From Rheinheimera sp. MMS21-TC3 (GTDB lineage: Bacteria; Pseudomonadota; Gammaproteobacteria; Enterobacterales; Alteromonadaceae), in the NCBI RefSeq assembly GCF_032229285.1, contig NZ_CP135084.1, forward strand, positions 744,001 to 808,000: a stretch of DNA of 64,000 nucleotides, read 5' to 3'. Made by a program: the position numbers and the translations under genes. Positions 48,624-59,647 of the stretch are shown piece by piece. The notes below the pieces were generated by a model. That model made no database searches and was not told the origin of the DNA. It saw nothing but the letters and a program-made list of their open reading frames with translations. Each line of letters starts with the position of its first letter. Within the stretch, counting starts at the first letter, position 1.

Positions 48624-49892
48624 ATGGATATTATACAATCGTACGGTTTAATTTTAATTTTTATTGCAGTAGTGTTTGGTTTTTTAATGGCTTATGGCGT
48701 TGGTGCAAATGATGTTGCCAATGCGATGGGCACTTCTGTTGGTTCTAAAGCGTTAAGTATTAAACAAGCGATATTTATTGCAGCAATCTTTGAGTTTGCT
48801 GGTGCTTACCTCGCAGGTGGCTCTGTTACATCAACAATACGGGGAGGGATTACTGATCCTTCCTTCTTTATAGATGCACCTGAGCTGATGGCCTACGGCA
48901 TGATTGCAGCATTATTAGCTGCAGCAACTTGGTTAATAGTGGCTTCTTATTTTGGTTGGCCAGTATCAACCACTCACTCTATAGTTGGTGCTATTATTGG
49001 CTTTGCCGCAGTTGGTGTAGGGGTAGACTCAGTAAACTGGGGTAAGGTTGGCGGTATAGTGGGCAGTTGGGTTATTACACCCATTCTAGCCGGTGTCTTG
49101 GCTTATATGTTCTTTATGAGCGCGCAAAAACTAATATTTAATACTGAACAGCCGTTAGAAAATGCCAAGAAATATGTCCCTTTCTATATGGCATTTGCTG
49201 CTTTTATGATGTCTTTAGTGACTATTCAAAAAGGTTTAAAGCACGTTGGTTTAGGCCTAGGCAGCACTGCTAATGGTTATTATTTAGCCATTGCCATCGC
49301 CATTGTGGTTGGCGTCATAGGTAAAGTTGTTATTTCACGCTTAAAGTTTGATCCAGCCGCAGATAAACGGATGCAGTTTAATAATGTAGAGCGTATTTTT
49401 GGTATATTAATGATAACAACAGCTTGCTGTATGGCATTTGCTCATGGCTCTAACGATGTAGCTAACGCCATAGGCCCATTAGCAGCAGTAGTTAGCGTTG
49501 TCACTTCAGGTGGTGAAATTAATAGTACAGCAGCCTTAGCTTGGTGGATTTTACCTCTAGGTGCTATTGGTATTGTAATTGGTTTAGCCACTTTAGGGGC
49601 AAGAGTTATTAGAACCGTGGGTACAGCTATCACCCATTTGACACCAAGTCGTGGTTTTGCTGCAGAACTATCAGCAGCTTCTACAGTGGTAATAGCCTCG
49701 GGTACAGGCTTACCTATTTCAACCACACAAACCTTAGTTGGGGCTGTGTTAGGAGTAGGCTTAGCACGCGGTATTGCAGCGCTTAACTTAGGGGTTGTAC
49801 GTAATATCTTTATTTCTTGGATTATTACCTTACCTGTTGGTGCAGGGCTAGCTATAGTGTTATTTTATATTTTAAAGCTGATTTTTGGTTGA
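48624..49892 (+). CDS. pit: Low-affinity inorganic phosphate transporter (Pit family)
   Basis: Inner-membrane symporter of metal phosphate and H+ or Na+. The 422-residue protein has about ten membrane segments and the duplicated PiT signatures: YGVGANDVANAMGTSVG near residue 25 in the first half and AHGSNDVANAIGPLAAV near residue 272 in the second. SWPVSTTHS-like GWPVSTTHSIVGA and PISTTQTLVGAVLG are the matching conserved loops. It is the second gene of the DUF47-pit pair and ends at a strong terminator. Confidence 0.95.
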   Translation: MDIIQSYGLILIFIAVVFGFLMAYGVGANDVANAMGTSVGSKALSIKQAIFIAAIFEFAGAYLAGGSVTSTIRGGITDPSFFIDAPELMAYGMIAALLAAATWLIVASYFGWPVSTTHSIVGAIIGFAAVGVGVDSVNWGKVGGIVGSWVITPILAGVLAYMFFMSAQKLIFNTEQPLENAKKYVPFYMAFAAFMMSLVTIQKGLKHVGLGLGSTANGYYLAIAIAIVVGVIGKVVISRLKFDPAADKRMQFNNVERIFGILMITTACCMAFAHGSNDVANAIGPLAAVVSVVTSGGEINSTAALAWWILPLGAIGIVIGLATLGARVIRTVGTAITHLTPSRGFAAELSAASTVVIASGTGLPISTTQTLVGAVLGVGLARGIAALNLGVVRNIFISWIITLPVGAGLAIVLFYILKLIFG

Positions 49893-49916
49893 TTTGAACT
49901 AGCTTAAAGGTCACTA

Positions 49917-49957
49917 AAACTGCTATCGATTGCTGATAACAGCCGATGGCGGTTTTG
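49917..49957 (+). terminator. Rho-independent terminator of the phosphate transport pair
   Basis: AAAACTGCTATCG (49917-49929) pairs with CGATGGCGGTTTT (49945-49957) over 13 bp including two G-T wobbles, with a 15-base loop; TTTT at the end of the stem is followed by GCATTTTATT. It lies 24 bases after the pit stop. Confidence 0.7.
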
Positions 49958-50000
49958 CATTTTATTCCTACTATGTTTGATTGAAGACTTGGAAATTGTT

Positions 50001-50909
50001 ATGAAACACTTGCCTAGTTTAAAGCAGTTACAATATTTATTAGCTTTGCATGAGCATCAGCATTTTGGTCGAGCAGCTGAAGCCTGTTATATCGGCCAAT
50101 CCACACTAAGTGCTGCTGTGGCAAACTTGGAGCAAACCTTAGATGCTCAGTTATTAGAACGAGATCATAAAACCTTTATTTTTACAGCTGTTGGCGAAGA
50201 GGTTGTGCGTCAAGCCAGACATATTGTTAGTCAATGCGAATCTTTAGCAGACTTTGCCCGTTATCAGGGTAAACCTATGGCTGGTCCTTTTCGGCTAGGG
50301 TGTATTCCTACCATAGCACCTTTTGTGTTAAGTGAAGTGATGCAAGCCTGTCGGCAACAGTATCCTGAATTAAAATTACTGCTGCGCGAAGACACCTCAG
50401 ATAATTCACTTCAAGCTTTAGCAGACGGCCGTTTAGATATGGTGTTGTTAGCACTACCTTATGAAACCTTAGGCATGCATAGCCGTACCTTAGCGCAAGA
50501 TCCGTTTAAACTGGTCTTACATAAAGACTGGGAAAAGCGCGGTTATAATCAAGATGTCAGTCAGTGGCCAGACGAAAGTATTTTTTTATTAGAGCGGGAA
50601 CATTGTTTAACAGGGCACGCTGTTACTGCTTGCGAACTTGCTGATAGCCGTAAAGTAAACCCATTTTTTGCCACTAGCTTACATACCTTAACCCAGATGG
50701 TGAATAATAAACTAGGGGTAACCTTTATGCCGCAAATGGCCATTAATAGTGGCTTATTAACGGGTACAGAGTTAATTGTTAAAACACCCGCAGCAGAAAA
50801 TGCTTATAGAGAAATTGGCGTAGTTTGGCGGCCAACATCCAATAAAATAGCAAGTTATCAGTTAATGGCAGATTTAATTGCAACCGTTTTACAGCAAAAA
50901 TGCCAATAA
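50001..50909 (+). CDS. oxyR: OxyR-type peroxide-sensing LysR regulator
   Basis: LysR-family activator of peroxide defence genes. The 302-residue protein (start ATG 50001; an earlier TTG is in frame) has the N-terminal winged helix (HFGRAAEACYIGQSTLSAAV). The redox pair is conserved: Cys202 and Cys211 in HCLTGHAVTAC have the same nine-residue spacing as Cys199 and Cys208 of E. coli OxyR, and SLHTLTQMVNNKLGVTFMP follows as in OxyR. This separates it from other LysR proteins. No katG, ahpC or dps is nearby, so its targets are elsewhere; it stands alone before queA. Confidence 0.93.
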   Translation: MKHLPSLKQLQYLLALHEHQHFGRAAEACYIGQSTLSAAVANLEQTLDAQLLERDHKTFIFTAVGEEVVRQARHIVSQCESLADFARYQGKPMAGPFRLGCIPTIAPFVLSEVMQACRQQYPELKLLLREDTSDNSLQALADGRLDMVLLALPYETLGMHSRTLAQDPFKLVLHKDWEKRGYNQDVSQWPDESIFLLEREHCLTGHAVTACELADSRKVNPFFATSLHTLTQMVNNKLGVTFMPQMAINSGLLTGTELIVKTPAAENAYREIGVVWRPTSNKIASYQLMADLIATVLQQKCQ

Positions 50910-50999
50910 TTGCTGGTTTCTGCTAATATCGCCGCTGTTTTCAGCTTTGCGCCTTGTGTCGGTAAAGTGTGGTCGGTAAAGCCAACTAGGATCTTAGTT

Positions 51000-52025
51000 A
51001 TGCAAGTGAGTGATTTTTCTTTTCAACTACCCGAGCAACTTATTGCTCGTCATCCTAAAGCAGAACGTTCATCTAGCCGTTTGTTAGCTATGAATAAGAA
51101 AAATGGTGCTTTAAGTCATCATATTTTTAAACAAATTATCGACTTTATTCATCCTGATGACTTAGTGGTATTTAATAACACTAAAGTTATTCCCGCGCGT
51201 TTGTTCGGTCAAAAAGCCTCTGGTGGTAAAGTTGAGGTATTAGTAGAGCGAGTATTAGATCAAAAACGATTTTTAGCCCATGTTCGCGCCAGTAAAGCCC
51301 CTAAGCCAGGTACAAAGTTAATTTTAGAGCAATCGGCTGAAGTTGAAATGCTGCAACGCCATGATGAGCTGTTTGAATTGGCGGTGTGTTCTACTGAGCC
51401 CGTATTAGAGATGTTAGAGCGTTTAGGCCATATGCCTTTACCCCCTTATATTGACCGCCCAGATACAGCAGAGGACAAAGCCCGTTATCAAACAGTATAT
51501 AGCGAAACTCCTGGTGCCGTAGCCGCACCGACAGCTGGCTTACACTTTGATGCCCCTTTGTTACAGCAGTTAACCGATAAAGGTGTCGAGTTTGCTTATG
51601 TCACTTTGCATGTTGGGGCAGGTACCTTTCAACCAGTACGAGTTGATAATGTGTTAGAGCATAAAATGCATGCCGAATATATAGATATACCGCAGAGCAC
51701 AGTTGATGCCATTGCTGCTTGTAAAGCTCGGGGTGGCAGGGTTATAGCCGTTGGTACTACGTCGGTTCGTTCATTAGAATCTGCTGCTCAACAAGGTAAT
51801 GGCGAATTAATTGCTTATAAAGGTGATACCCAAATATTTATTTATCCAGGCTATGAATTTAAAGTAGTAGATGCCTTAATTACCAACTTTCATTTGCCGG
51901 AATCAACCTTAATTATGTTGGTGTCTGCTTTTAGCCAGCGTGAATATGTAATGCAAGCTTATGCCACGGCAATAGCAGAGCAATACCGATTCTATTCCTA
52001 TGGCGATGCTATGTTTATTAGTTAG
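51000..52025 (+). CDS. queA: S-adenosylmethionine:tRNA ribosyltransferase-isomerase
   Basis: Builds epoxyqueuosine on tRNA from preQ1-modified tRNA using the ribosyl part of S-adenosylmethionine. I start at ATG 51000, giving 341 residues beginning [19 protein letters not shown], with AGGA eight bases upstream; longer readings are unlikely. Signature blocks are [41 protein letters not shown] and [10 protein letters not shown]. It leads the queA-tgt-yajC-secDF cluster, the standard gammaproteobacterial order. Confidence 0.96.
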   Translation: MQVSDFSFQLPEQLIARHPKAERSSSRLLAMNKKNGALSHHIFKQIIDFIHPDDLVVFNNTKVIPARLFGQKASGGKVEVLVERVLDQKRFLAHVRASKAPKPGTKLILEQSAEVEMLQRHDELFELAVCSTEPVLEMLERLGHMPLPPYIDRPDTAEDKARYQTVYSETPGAVAAPTAGLHFDAPLLQQLTDKGVEFAYVTLHVGAGTFQPVRVDNVLEHKMHAEYIDIPQSTVDAIAACKARGGRVIAVGTTSVRSLESAAQQGNGELIAYKGDTQIFIYPGYEFKVVDALITNFHLPESTLIMLVSAFSQREYVMQAYATAIAEQYRFYSYGDAMFIS

Positions 52026-52068
52026 GCTATATTAGCAGGTGTTTATTGCTTAGCTTTGGCGCATTTGC

Positions 52069-52077
52069 TGTTATAAT
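52069..52077 (+). promoter_or_regulatory. Extended -10 promoter upstream of tgt
   Basis: TGTTATAAT matches the extended -10 (TGnTATAAT). TTAGCT lies 16 bases upstream as a weak -35. A 6-bp hairpin GCCAGA/TCTGGC (52092-52110) follows in the leader, before AAAGGATAAC and the tgt ATG. It would start a tgt-yajC-secD-secF transcript. Confidence 0.55.
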
Positions 52078-52116
52078 CGCGACGAAAATTAGCCAGACTG
52101 TTTATCTGGCGTATAA

Positions 52117-53268
<1,152 letters not shown>

Positions 53269-53288
53269 TTATAATTAAGGGGATATCC

Positions 53289-53630
53289 ATGAGTTTATTT
53301 ATAAATAAAGCATACGCAGACGTAGCAGGCCAAGCTACACCACAAGGTGGTGGTTGGGATTTGATTATTATGCTAGTGGCGTTTGGTTTGATTTTTTACT
53401 TTTTAATTTATCGCCCTCAAGCGAAAAGAGTAAAAGAACACCGTAATTTAATGTCGGCTTTGGGCAAAGGCGATGAAGTCTTAACTCAAGGCGGTATTGT
53501 TGGTCGAATTAATAAAATTGCTGATGATAAAGACTATGTAGTAGTAGCGATTAACGATAATACAGAAGTAACGCTACAAAAGTCTGCTATTAGCGCAGTA
53601 TTACCAAAAGGCACGCTTAAATCGCTGTAA
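53289..53630 (+). CDS. yajC: Sec translocon accessory protein YajC
   Basis: Small inner-membrane protein that associates with SecDF and the SecYEG translocon. The 113-residue product has one membrane segment (about residues 24-43), then the conserved IYRPQAKRVKEHRNLMSALGKGDEV and GGIVGRINKIADDKDY blocks. It is followed 21 bases later by secD, the usual order. Confidence 0.95.
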   Translation: MSLFINKAYADVAGQATPQGGGWDLIIMLVAFGLIFYFLIYRPQAKRVKEHRNLMSALGKGDEVLTQGGIVGRINKIADDKDYVVVAINDNTEVTLQKSAISAVLPKGTLKSL

Positions 53631-53651
53631 GCCGACAGAAAGGATAAACAG

Positions 53652-55505
53652 GTGTTAAATAAAAACCCTTTATGGCGATATTTGCTAGTTATTGGCGTGC
53701 TGTTACTGGCGCTAGTCTATGCTTTGCCAAATTTGTACCCGGAAGATCCGGCATTAAATATTAGCGCTACCCGAGGTGGTGTTGTTTCTGAGCAAGCTCG
53801 TGCTGAATTAGAACGCAGCTTTGACCAAGCCAATATAAGTGCGAAATCAGTAGTGCTTGAAGAAGGCCAAGTATTAGCGCGTTTTAATACTACAGAAGAC
53901 CAACTACAAGCCCGTGAAATTGCAGCTGAAAAGTTAGGCGCTAATTATGTTACCGCTTTAAATTTAGCCCCAGCAACGCCGGCTTGGCTAAATGCTATAG
54001 GCGCGTCACCAATGAAGTTGGGCTTAGACTTACGCGGCGGGGTGCATTTTTTAATGGCGGTTGATATGAAAGCTGCCTTAAACAAAAACCTAAACGATAT
54101 GGAAGAAACGTTCCGAGCTGATTTGCGTGAGGATAGAGTTCGCTACCGTAATATACAAGCGGATCTCGCTAAAGGTTATGTAACTATTACTATGCGTAGT
54201 GCTGAAGATGTGGCCGCAGCCCAAGCAGCATTAAAGAAGCGGGATCGTGAACTAGTCTTTAGCCCAGGTGCTGAAGAGTTTAGCTTTAATACTAGTATCA
54301 GCGAACTGCGTTTAAAAGAAATTCAAGAATATGCTTTAGAACAAAATATTACGATTATTCGTAATAGGGTCAATGAAATTGGTGTTGCTGAGCCTATAGT
54401 GCAACGCCAAGGAGCAGATCGCATAGTGGTGCAATTGCCAGGTGTGCAAGATACCGCTAAAGCCAAAGAAATTTTAGGCGCAACGGCAACCTTAGAGTTT
54501 AGGTTAGTTGATACGGATGCTGACTTAGCAGCAGCCCTAGAAGGCAGAATACCACCAGGCACAGAGTTGTTTTATAGTCGCGATGGGCGCCCTGTGCTGC
54601 TGGAAAAGAAAATCATGTTAACCGGTGAGCATATTACTGGTGCTAGCTCTAGCTTTGATGAGTATAGCCGGCCACAAGTGAGCATTAAACTGGATGCTAA
54701 AGGCGGTAATAAGCTATCTGAGTCTACCCGCACCGCCATAGGTCGTCGCATGGCATCAGTGTTTATTGAATATAAACCAAGCGAAGAGTTAGATGAGAAA
54801 GGTAATCCTATCTTAGTTAAAAACCAAGAAGTGATTAACGATGCGACTATTCAAGCTAGGTTAGGCCGTGATTTTCGTATCACCGGTATAGACTCGCCAG
54901 GTGAAGCACAAAATTTAGCCACCTTGCTGCGAGCGGGTGCCTTATTAGCACCTATTCAAATTATTGAAGAGCGCACTATAGGCCCAAGCTTAGGTAAAGA
55001 GAATATTCAGCTAGGTACCACAGCAATTATGTGGGGTATGGTAACAGTATTAATCTTTATGGTTATTTACTATAAAGCCTTTGGTTTAGTGGCTAACTTA
55101 GCATTGGTTGCCAATCTAGTCTTAATTGTCGGCGTAATGTCTATGATACCAGGGGCAACGTTAACCTTACCAGGTATGGCAGGTATTGTATTAACCGTAG
55201 GTATGGCAGTTGATGCTAACGTACTCATATTTGAACGTATTCGTGAAGAATTAGCTGATGGCCGCTCGGTGCAGCAAGCTATACATCATGGTTATGATCG
55301 TGCCTTTGCCACTATTACCGACTCTAATATTACCACCTTATTAGTAGCGTTAATTTTATTTGGTATAGGTACAGGGCCAGTAAAAGGTTTTGCGGTTACT
55401 TTAGCTATTGGTATTTTAACCTCAATATTCACTGCTGTAGTAGGTACGCGTTTATTGGTCAATTTATTCTGGGGTGGCCGCCGCGTGCAGTCATTACCAA
55501 TATAA
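53652..55505 (+). CDS. secD: Protein translocase subunit SecD
   Basis: With SecF uses the proton motive force to pull exported proteins across the inner membrane. Start is GTG 53652 with AGGA seven bases upstream. The 617-residue product (E. coli 615) opens [18 protein letters not shown]. The periplasmic P1 domain lies between the first two membrane segments, with [16 protein letters not shown] near residue 124, and the last five membrane segments follow a long periplasmic part (about 445-617), including [18 protein letters not shown]. secF follows after 10 bases. Confidence 0.97.
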   Translation: MLNKNPLWRYLLVIGVLLLALVYALPNLYPEDPALNISATRGGVVSEQARAELERSFDQANISAKSVVLEEGQVLARFNTTEDQLQAREIAAEKLGANYVTALNLAPATPAWLNAIGASPMKLGLDLRGGVHFLMAVDMKAALNKNLNDMEETFRADLREDRVRYRNIQADLAKGYVTITMRSAEDVAAAQAALKKRDRELVFSPGAEEFSFNTSISELRLKEIQEYALEQNITIIRNRVNEIGVAEPIVQRQGADRIVVQLPGVQDTAKAKEILGATATLEFRLVDTDADLAAALEGRIPPGTELFYSRDGRPVLLEKKIMLTGEHITGASSSFDEYSRPQVSIKLDAKGGNKLSESTRTAIGRRMASVFIEYKPSEELDEKGNPILVKNQEVINDATIQARLGRDFRITGIDSPGEAQNLATLLRAGALLAPIQIIEERTIGPSLGKENIQLGTTAIMWGMVTVLIFMVIYYKAFGLVANLALVANLVLIVGVMSMIPGATLTLPGMAGIVLTVGMAVDANVLIFERIREELADGRSVQQAIHHGYDRAFATITDSNITTLLVALILFGIGTGPVKGFAVTLAIGILTSIFTAVVGTRLLVNLFWGGRRVQSLPI

Positions 55506-55515
55506 GGATTACGGC

Positions 55516-56463
55516 ATGCAAATTTTTAATTTTAAACAGCCGTTAAACTTTATGCGGTTAAAGTGGGCAGCGATAATACTGTCTTCAATTATGCTAATTG
55601 CCTCAGTGGCATCTATTAGCATTAAAGGTATTAACTGGGGCTTAGATTTTACTGGTGGTACTGTTATAGAGGCAGGTTTTGCCCAGCCGGCCGATTTACC
55701 GGCAGTGAGACAAACATTAGCTGTGGCGGGTTATTCAGATGCTGTAGTGCAGCTGTTTGGTACCAGCCGAGATGTATTAATTCGTATACCTTTACGTGAA
55801 GATATAGAGCAAGCTACCTTAGGTGATGAGGTAATGGCTATCTTAAATCAAAACAATGCCAATGGCGTAACTATGCGCCGGATTGAGTTTGTAGGGCCAA
55901 GCGTTGGTGAAGAGTTAAAACAAGATGGTGGCCTTGCTATGCTAGTGGCATTAATTGGTATTTTACTTTATGTCACTATGCGCTTTGAATGGCGATTATC
56001 GGTAGGTGCAGTAATTTCATTGGCGCATGATGCGATAATTACTATGGGGTTATTTTCAATTCTAGGTTTAGAGTTTGATTTAACGGTATTAGCGGCAATT
56101 CTAGCCCTAATAGGTTACTCGATAAACGATACTATAGTGGTCTTTGACCGTATCCGTGAGAGCTTCCGTAAGTTACGTGATACAAGTGTTACAGAAACGA
56201 TTAATGATGCTATTACGTCAACACTCAACCGGACCGTTATCACCTCCTTAACTACAGTATTAGTGTTAATAGTGCTGTTTTATATGGGTGGGGCACTTAT
56301 TCATGGCTTTGCCACAGCCTTATTGTTTGGCGTTGCTATAGGTACCTATTCTTCTATTTATGTTGCCAGCTCAGTGGCAGAAATTCTCGGCATTAGCCGT
56401 GAAGACATGCTACCGCCGCCACCGATAGAAAAAGAAGGCGAAAATACCGAAGCCTTACTGTAA
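55516..56463 (+). CDS. secF: Protein translocase subunit SecF
   Basis: Partner of SecD in the proton-driven translocation complex. ATG 55516 gives 315 residues; AAGGATTACGG precedes it and the reading from further upstream overlaps secD. N-terminal MQIFNFKQPLNFMRLKW, then GLDFTGGTVIE near residue 51, and the six membrane segments with YSINDTIVVFDRIRE, matching the SecD/SecF superfamily. A terminator follows the stop. Confidence 0.97.
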   Translation: MQIFNFKQPLNFMRLKWAAIILSSIMLIASVASISIKGINWGLDFTGGTVIEAGFAQPADLPAVRQTLAVAGYSDAVVQLFGTSRDVLIRIPLREDIEQATLGDEVMAILNQNNANGVTMRRIEFVGPSVGEELKQDGGLAMLVALIGILLYVTMRFEWRLSVGAVISLAHDAIITMGLFSILGLEFDLTVLAAILALIGYSINDTIVVFDRIRESFRKLRDTSVTETINDAITSTLNRTVITSLTTVLVLIVLFYMGGALIHGFATALLFGVAIGTYSSIYVASSVAEILGISREDMLPPPPIEKEGENTEALL

Positions 56464-56484
56464 TTTAGATTAAATAGTGTTAAT

Positions 56485-56513
56485 AATGCCAGTCAATGAC
56501 TGGCATTTTATTT
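56485..56513 (+). terminator. Rho-independent terminator of secDF
   Basis: AATGCCAG (56485-56492) pairs with CTGGCATT (56500-56507) around a 7-base loop, followed by TTTATTT. It starts 22 bases after the secF stop. Confidence 0.8.
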
Positions 56514-56527
56514 AGGGAGTTCTGCTT

Positions 56528-56899
56528 ATGACACAGCATGCACCTGCATTTTTAGCCTTAGTAAATAAGGTTAAATTACGGATTAAAGAAATCACTATTC
56601 CTGAATTACAGCTACTGCAACAGCCGTATCTGTTACTGGATATACGTGAGGATCATGAATGGCAAAAAGGCCATCTTCCGCATGCTCAGCACTTAGGTAA
56701 AGGCATTATAGAGCGAGATATAGAGCAACTAGTGCCTGATAAAACGCAGGTGATTATCTTATATTGTGGTGGTGGTTACCGCTCTGCTTTAGCTGCCGAC
56801 AACTTACAGCTGATGGGCTACAGCCAAGTTTTTAGCTTAGATGGTGGCTATAGAGATTGGTGTCAACGTGGGCTAGACGTAGCCGCTTCTGACAGCTAG
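56528..56899 (+). CDS. Single-domain rhodanese-like sulfurtransferase
   Basis: Small rhodanese-fold protein of 123 residues. The active loop is CGGGYRSA with the likely catalytic Cys80, and the N-terminal segment LLDIREDHEWQKGHLPHA is the CH2A-type motif of the family. The substrate is unknown; proteins of this type move sulfur or serve as phosphatase-like relays. AGGGAG precedes ATG 56528. It lies between secF and the TraB/GumN gene, with 39 bases to the next start, so the two may be co-transcribed. Confidence 0.88.
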   Translation: MTQHAPAFLALVNKVKLRIKEITIPELQLLQQPYLLLDIREDHEWQKGHLPHAQHLGKGIIERDIEQLVPDKTQVIILYCGGGYRSALAADNLQLMGYSQVFSLDGGYRDWCQRGLDVAASDS

Positions 56900-56938
56900 T
56901 ACAGAGTGTAGTTAATAATAGCAAAGGGATATTTAAAG

Positions 56939-57799
56939 ATGATTCGTCGTGTTTTATTGGTTATTTTATTACTTATTTGCGGTAGCGCTTTTGCACAAAC
57001 TTCGGTGTTTGAAGTAAGTAAAGGTGAGCATAAACTTTATATAGCTGGCACTGTGCATATATTACCGAGTTCGGCATTTCCGTTACCAGAAGCCTTTAAT
57101 TATGCCTATGACAATAGCAGTATTGTGGTATTTGAAGCGGATATCAGGCAGCTAGAAACAGCTGCGGGTATGCAATTATTAATGCAGCATGCTAGGTATC
57201 AAGATGGTAATAGCTTAACAAAAGTATTAAGCCCTGCCAGTTATAAAGCTCTATGCCAATATGCTGCTAGTTTAGGCTTAAGTGTATTAGGTTTAGATAG
57301 CTTTAAACCGGATTTTGTTATTGTTAATTTAATGCAACTAGCACTCACAAAAGCAAACTTAGCTGGTACAGGTGTGGATAAATTCTATTTAGATAAAGCC
57401 CAGCAAGATAAGCGAGAATTAGCATTTTTAGAAACTATTGAGCAACAGTTAGCGCTATTATTTAATGTATCGACGGGTAATGAAGACTTTTTTATTGAGC
57501 AATCTTTAAAAGATTTACAACGTATTGAAGCTCAGTTGACCAGCATTATAAAAGCGTGGCGAGAGGGCAACTTAAACAGTTTAGCTGAGTTAGCTATGGA
57601 ACATGCAGATACGGCTATAGGCAAGCAGTTTTACGATAAGATGTTAACGCAGCGCAATAAAGCTTGGCTACCACAGTTAGAAGCTATGTTAGCCACAGCA
57701 GAAGTTGAGATGGTATTAGTTGGAGCTTTACATTTAGCCGGTGAACATAATCTATTACAGTTACTGCAACAGCAAGGCTATCAAATTACTCAATTATAA
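56939..57799 (+). CDS. TraB/GumN family exported protein
   Basis: Member of the TraB/GumN/Tiki superfamily (PF01963), a group that includes metal-dependent proteases of the cell surface. The 286-residue product has a signal sequence (residues 1-19, ending CGSAFA). The family metal-binding motifs are seen: GTVHILP near residue 37 (GxxH), an EAD near residue 66, and VGALHLAGEHN near the end (second GxxH). SD AAGGGA precedes ATG 56939. Whether it is proteolytic is unknown. Confidence 0.82.
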   Translation: MIRRVLLVILLLICGSAFAQTSVFEVSKGEHKLYIAGTVHILPSSAFPLPEAFNYAYDNSSIVVFEADIRQLETAAGMQLLMQHARYQDGNSLTKVLSPASYKALCQYAASLGLSVLGLDSFKPDFVIVNLMQLALTKANLAGTGVDKFYLDKAQQDKRELAFLETIEQQLALLFNVSTGNEDFFIEQSLKDLQRIEAQLTSIIKAWREGNLNSLAELAMEHADTAIGKQFYDKMLTQRNKAWLPQLEAMLATAEVEMVLVGALHLAGEHNLLQLLQQQGYQITQL

Positions 57800-57809
57800 G
57801 CTTTATCGT

Positions 57810-57864
57810 TAAACAAAAATAAAGCCCTTTGGTCGCTTTATAAATTACAAAGCGACTAAAGGGC
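57810..57864 (-). terminator. Strong rho-independent terminator of suhB
   Basis: On the minus strand GCCCTTTAGTCGCTTT pairs with AAAGCGACCAAAGGGC over 16 bp including one G-T wobble, followed by TTTATTTTTGTTT. It lies 15 bases after the suhB stop. The plus-strand tail is not T-rich, so it belongs to suhB even though it lies just after the convergent TraB/GumN gene. Confidence 0.9.
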
Positions 57865-57879
57865 GGTAAGCCTGCTGGC

Positions 57880-58683
57880 TTAACGGGAAAGGCTATCGGT
57901 TAAATGTGGCCGAATATGCTTAAGCATACCTGCTAGCACTTTCGGGCTAGCGGCAACGATATTGCCGCTGCGAAGTTGATTATTACCACCGACAAAATCA
58001 CTGACTAAGCCACCAGCTTCGCGAATAATTAACTCGCCTGCTGCTATATCCCAAGGCTTTAAGCCAATTTCAAAAAAACCATCAAAACGACCTGCGGCTA
58101 CATAGGCTAAGTCTAAAGCGGCAGAGCCTGTGCGGCGTATGTCTGCTGCATCATTAAATATTGAGCTTAACATGCCTGTATAAGCTGGCATATGGGTTTT
58201 GTTTTTAAATGGAAAACCGGTAGCGATAATACTACCAGACATATCTGGTAAATTAACAACCCGAATACGAGTGCCATTTAACTGGGCGCCACGGCCGCGT
58301 GATGCGGTAAATAGTTCACCGCGCAGGGGATCAAAGATCACTGCTTGGTCTAATTTACCTTGATGTTTTAATGCAATAGAAACGGCAAAATGAGGGATGC
58401 CTTTAATAAAGTTGGCAGTACCATCAAGCGGGTCAATTATCCATTGAAACTCGCTATCGTTATTGCCGTAATCACCATGCTCTTCACCGACAATACCATG
58501 ATTGGGAAATGATTTTTGTAATATATGAACAATGGCTTGTTCGGCTTCTTTGTCGACATTAGTGACAAAGTCATTAGTGCCTTTTTGGAGTTTCTGGACC
58601 ATATCAAGTTGGCCACAGGCACGAGCGATCACGTTACCCGCACTGCGAGCAGCACGAACCGCGATGTTTAACATCGGATGCAT
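57880..58683 (-). CDS. suhB: Inositol-1-monophosphatase / Nus factor SuhB
   Basis: Li+-sensitive inositol monophosphatase; in E. coli SuhB also joins the rRNA antitermination complex. The 267-residue length equals E. coli SuhB. The metal ligands are in IVGEEHG (near 64-70), WIIDPLDGTANFIKG (near 81-95) and the C-terminal WDIAAGELIIREAGG. E. coli also carries suhB next to an outward-facing gene, but trmJ is absent here; a TraT-like pair lies on the other side. Confidence 0.96.
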   Translation of the reverse strand: MHPMLNIAVRAARSAGNVIARACGQLDMVQKLQKGTNDFVTNVDKEAEQAIVHILQKSFPNHGIVGEEHGDYGNNDSEFQWIIDPLDGTANFIKGIPHFAVSIALKHQGKLDQAVIFDPLRGELFTASRGRGAQLNGTRIRVVNLPDMSGSIIATGFPFKNKTHMPAYTGMLSSIFNDAADIRRTGSAALDLAYVAAGRFDGFFEIGLKPWDIAAGELIIREAGGLVSDFVGGNNQLRSGNIVAASPKVLAGMLKHIRPHLTDSLSR

Positions 58684-58802
58684 AGCGATTACCTTATTTT
58701 AAAAAGAGCAGTATAAATATTGTTCAAAACAGCGGCGCAAATTATAACGACTAAGCTAGGAAAGTAAAGTAAAAACTAGTCCGTTTGCTGCTAGGCAATG
58801 CT

Positions 58803-58832
58803 TTGAGCTAAACTTAATAGCTGTAATAGGAT
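58803..58832 (+). promoter_or_regulatory. Putative promoter of the TraT-like pair
   Basis: TTGAGC and TAGGAT with an 18-base spacer, about 85 bases before the first TraT-like ATG. Each element has two or more mismatches from consensus, so tentative. Confidence 0.3.
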
Positions 58833-58915
58833 ATTGCTGTGGTCTTGTCTGTATTCATTAATGGTTCAGGCATAAGCACTAAATTAGCTGCAATAACCGA
58901 AAGTGGGGGAGTAAA

Positions 58916-59647
58916 ATGAATAAGCTTACCAGTCTAGTAGTGTTAGGGTTAGTGATTGCTTTGGGCGGCTGTGGTGCTTTACATACTTCAGTGGCAAAAC
59001 GTAATTTAGATGTCCAAACCAAGATGAGTTCAAGTATTTTCCTTGACCCGGTGGATCCTGAATTCAGAACTATTTTTGTTGATATTCGTAATACCTCAGA
59101 TAAGCCAGAGTTTGATTTAAAACCACAAGTTATTGCTAGTTTAATTAGCCGTGGTTATCAAGTCATAGACAGTCCTAGCCGTGCCCATTATTGGTTGCAA
59201 GCTAATGTGTTGCAAGTGGGGCGTACTAATGGCCGTGATGTTAATACAGCTATGCGTATGGGGCATGGAGTAGCAGGTGGTGCCGTTTCGGGCTATGCTT
59301 TGCACAGAGCAACTGGTGGCTCTTCAGGTGGTGCTGCAGTGGGAGCAGCGGTGGGCGGGGCTATAGTCGGCACTGTAGTAGATGCTTTAGTTGAAGATGT
59401 TTATTATAGCGTTATTACTGATATTCAGATCATGGAACGCTTTGACGGCACTGTGCGTGAGAGTTCGCAGCATCAATTGTTACAAGGTGACAGTGGTAGT
59501 ACAACCTCCAGCTATAATCGCAATACCGATATGCGGAAATACCAAACCCGTGTGGTCAGTTATGCTAATCAGGCCAACTTAAAATGGTATGAAGCCGAGC
59601 CAACCTTAACCCAAGGTTTAACCCGTGCTGTAGCAGGCTTATTTTAG
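58916..59647 (+). CDS. TraT-like complement-resistance lipoprotein, copy 1
   Basis: Outer-membrane lipoprotein of the TraT family, whose plasmid members give surface exclusion and serum resistance. The 243-residue precursor has a lipobox ending ALGGC (lipidated Cys19), then the TraT pattern VAKRNLDVQTKMSSSIFLDP, IFVDIRNTSDKPEFDL, SRAHYWLQANVLQVGR, a glycine/alanine-rich hydrophobic middle (about 118-155) and the C-terminal DMRKYQTRVVSYANQANLKWYEAEP. GGGGGAG precedes ATG 58916. No conjugation genes are near, so it is a chromosomal homolog; exclusion activity is unproven. Confidence 0.9.
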   Translation: MNKLTSLVVLGLVIALGGCGALHTSVAKRNLDVQTKMSSSIFLDPVDPEFRTIFVDIRNTSDKPEFDLKPQVIASLISRGYQVIDSPSRAHYWLQANVLQVGRTNGRDVNTAMRMGHGVAGGAVSGYALHRATGGSSGGAAVGAAVGGAIVGTVVDALVEDVYYSVITDIQIMERFDGTVRESSQHQLLQGDSGSTTSSYNRNTDMRKYQTRVVSYANQANLKWYEAEPTLTQGLTRAVAGLF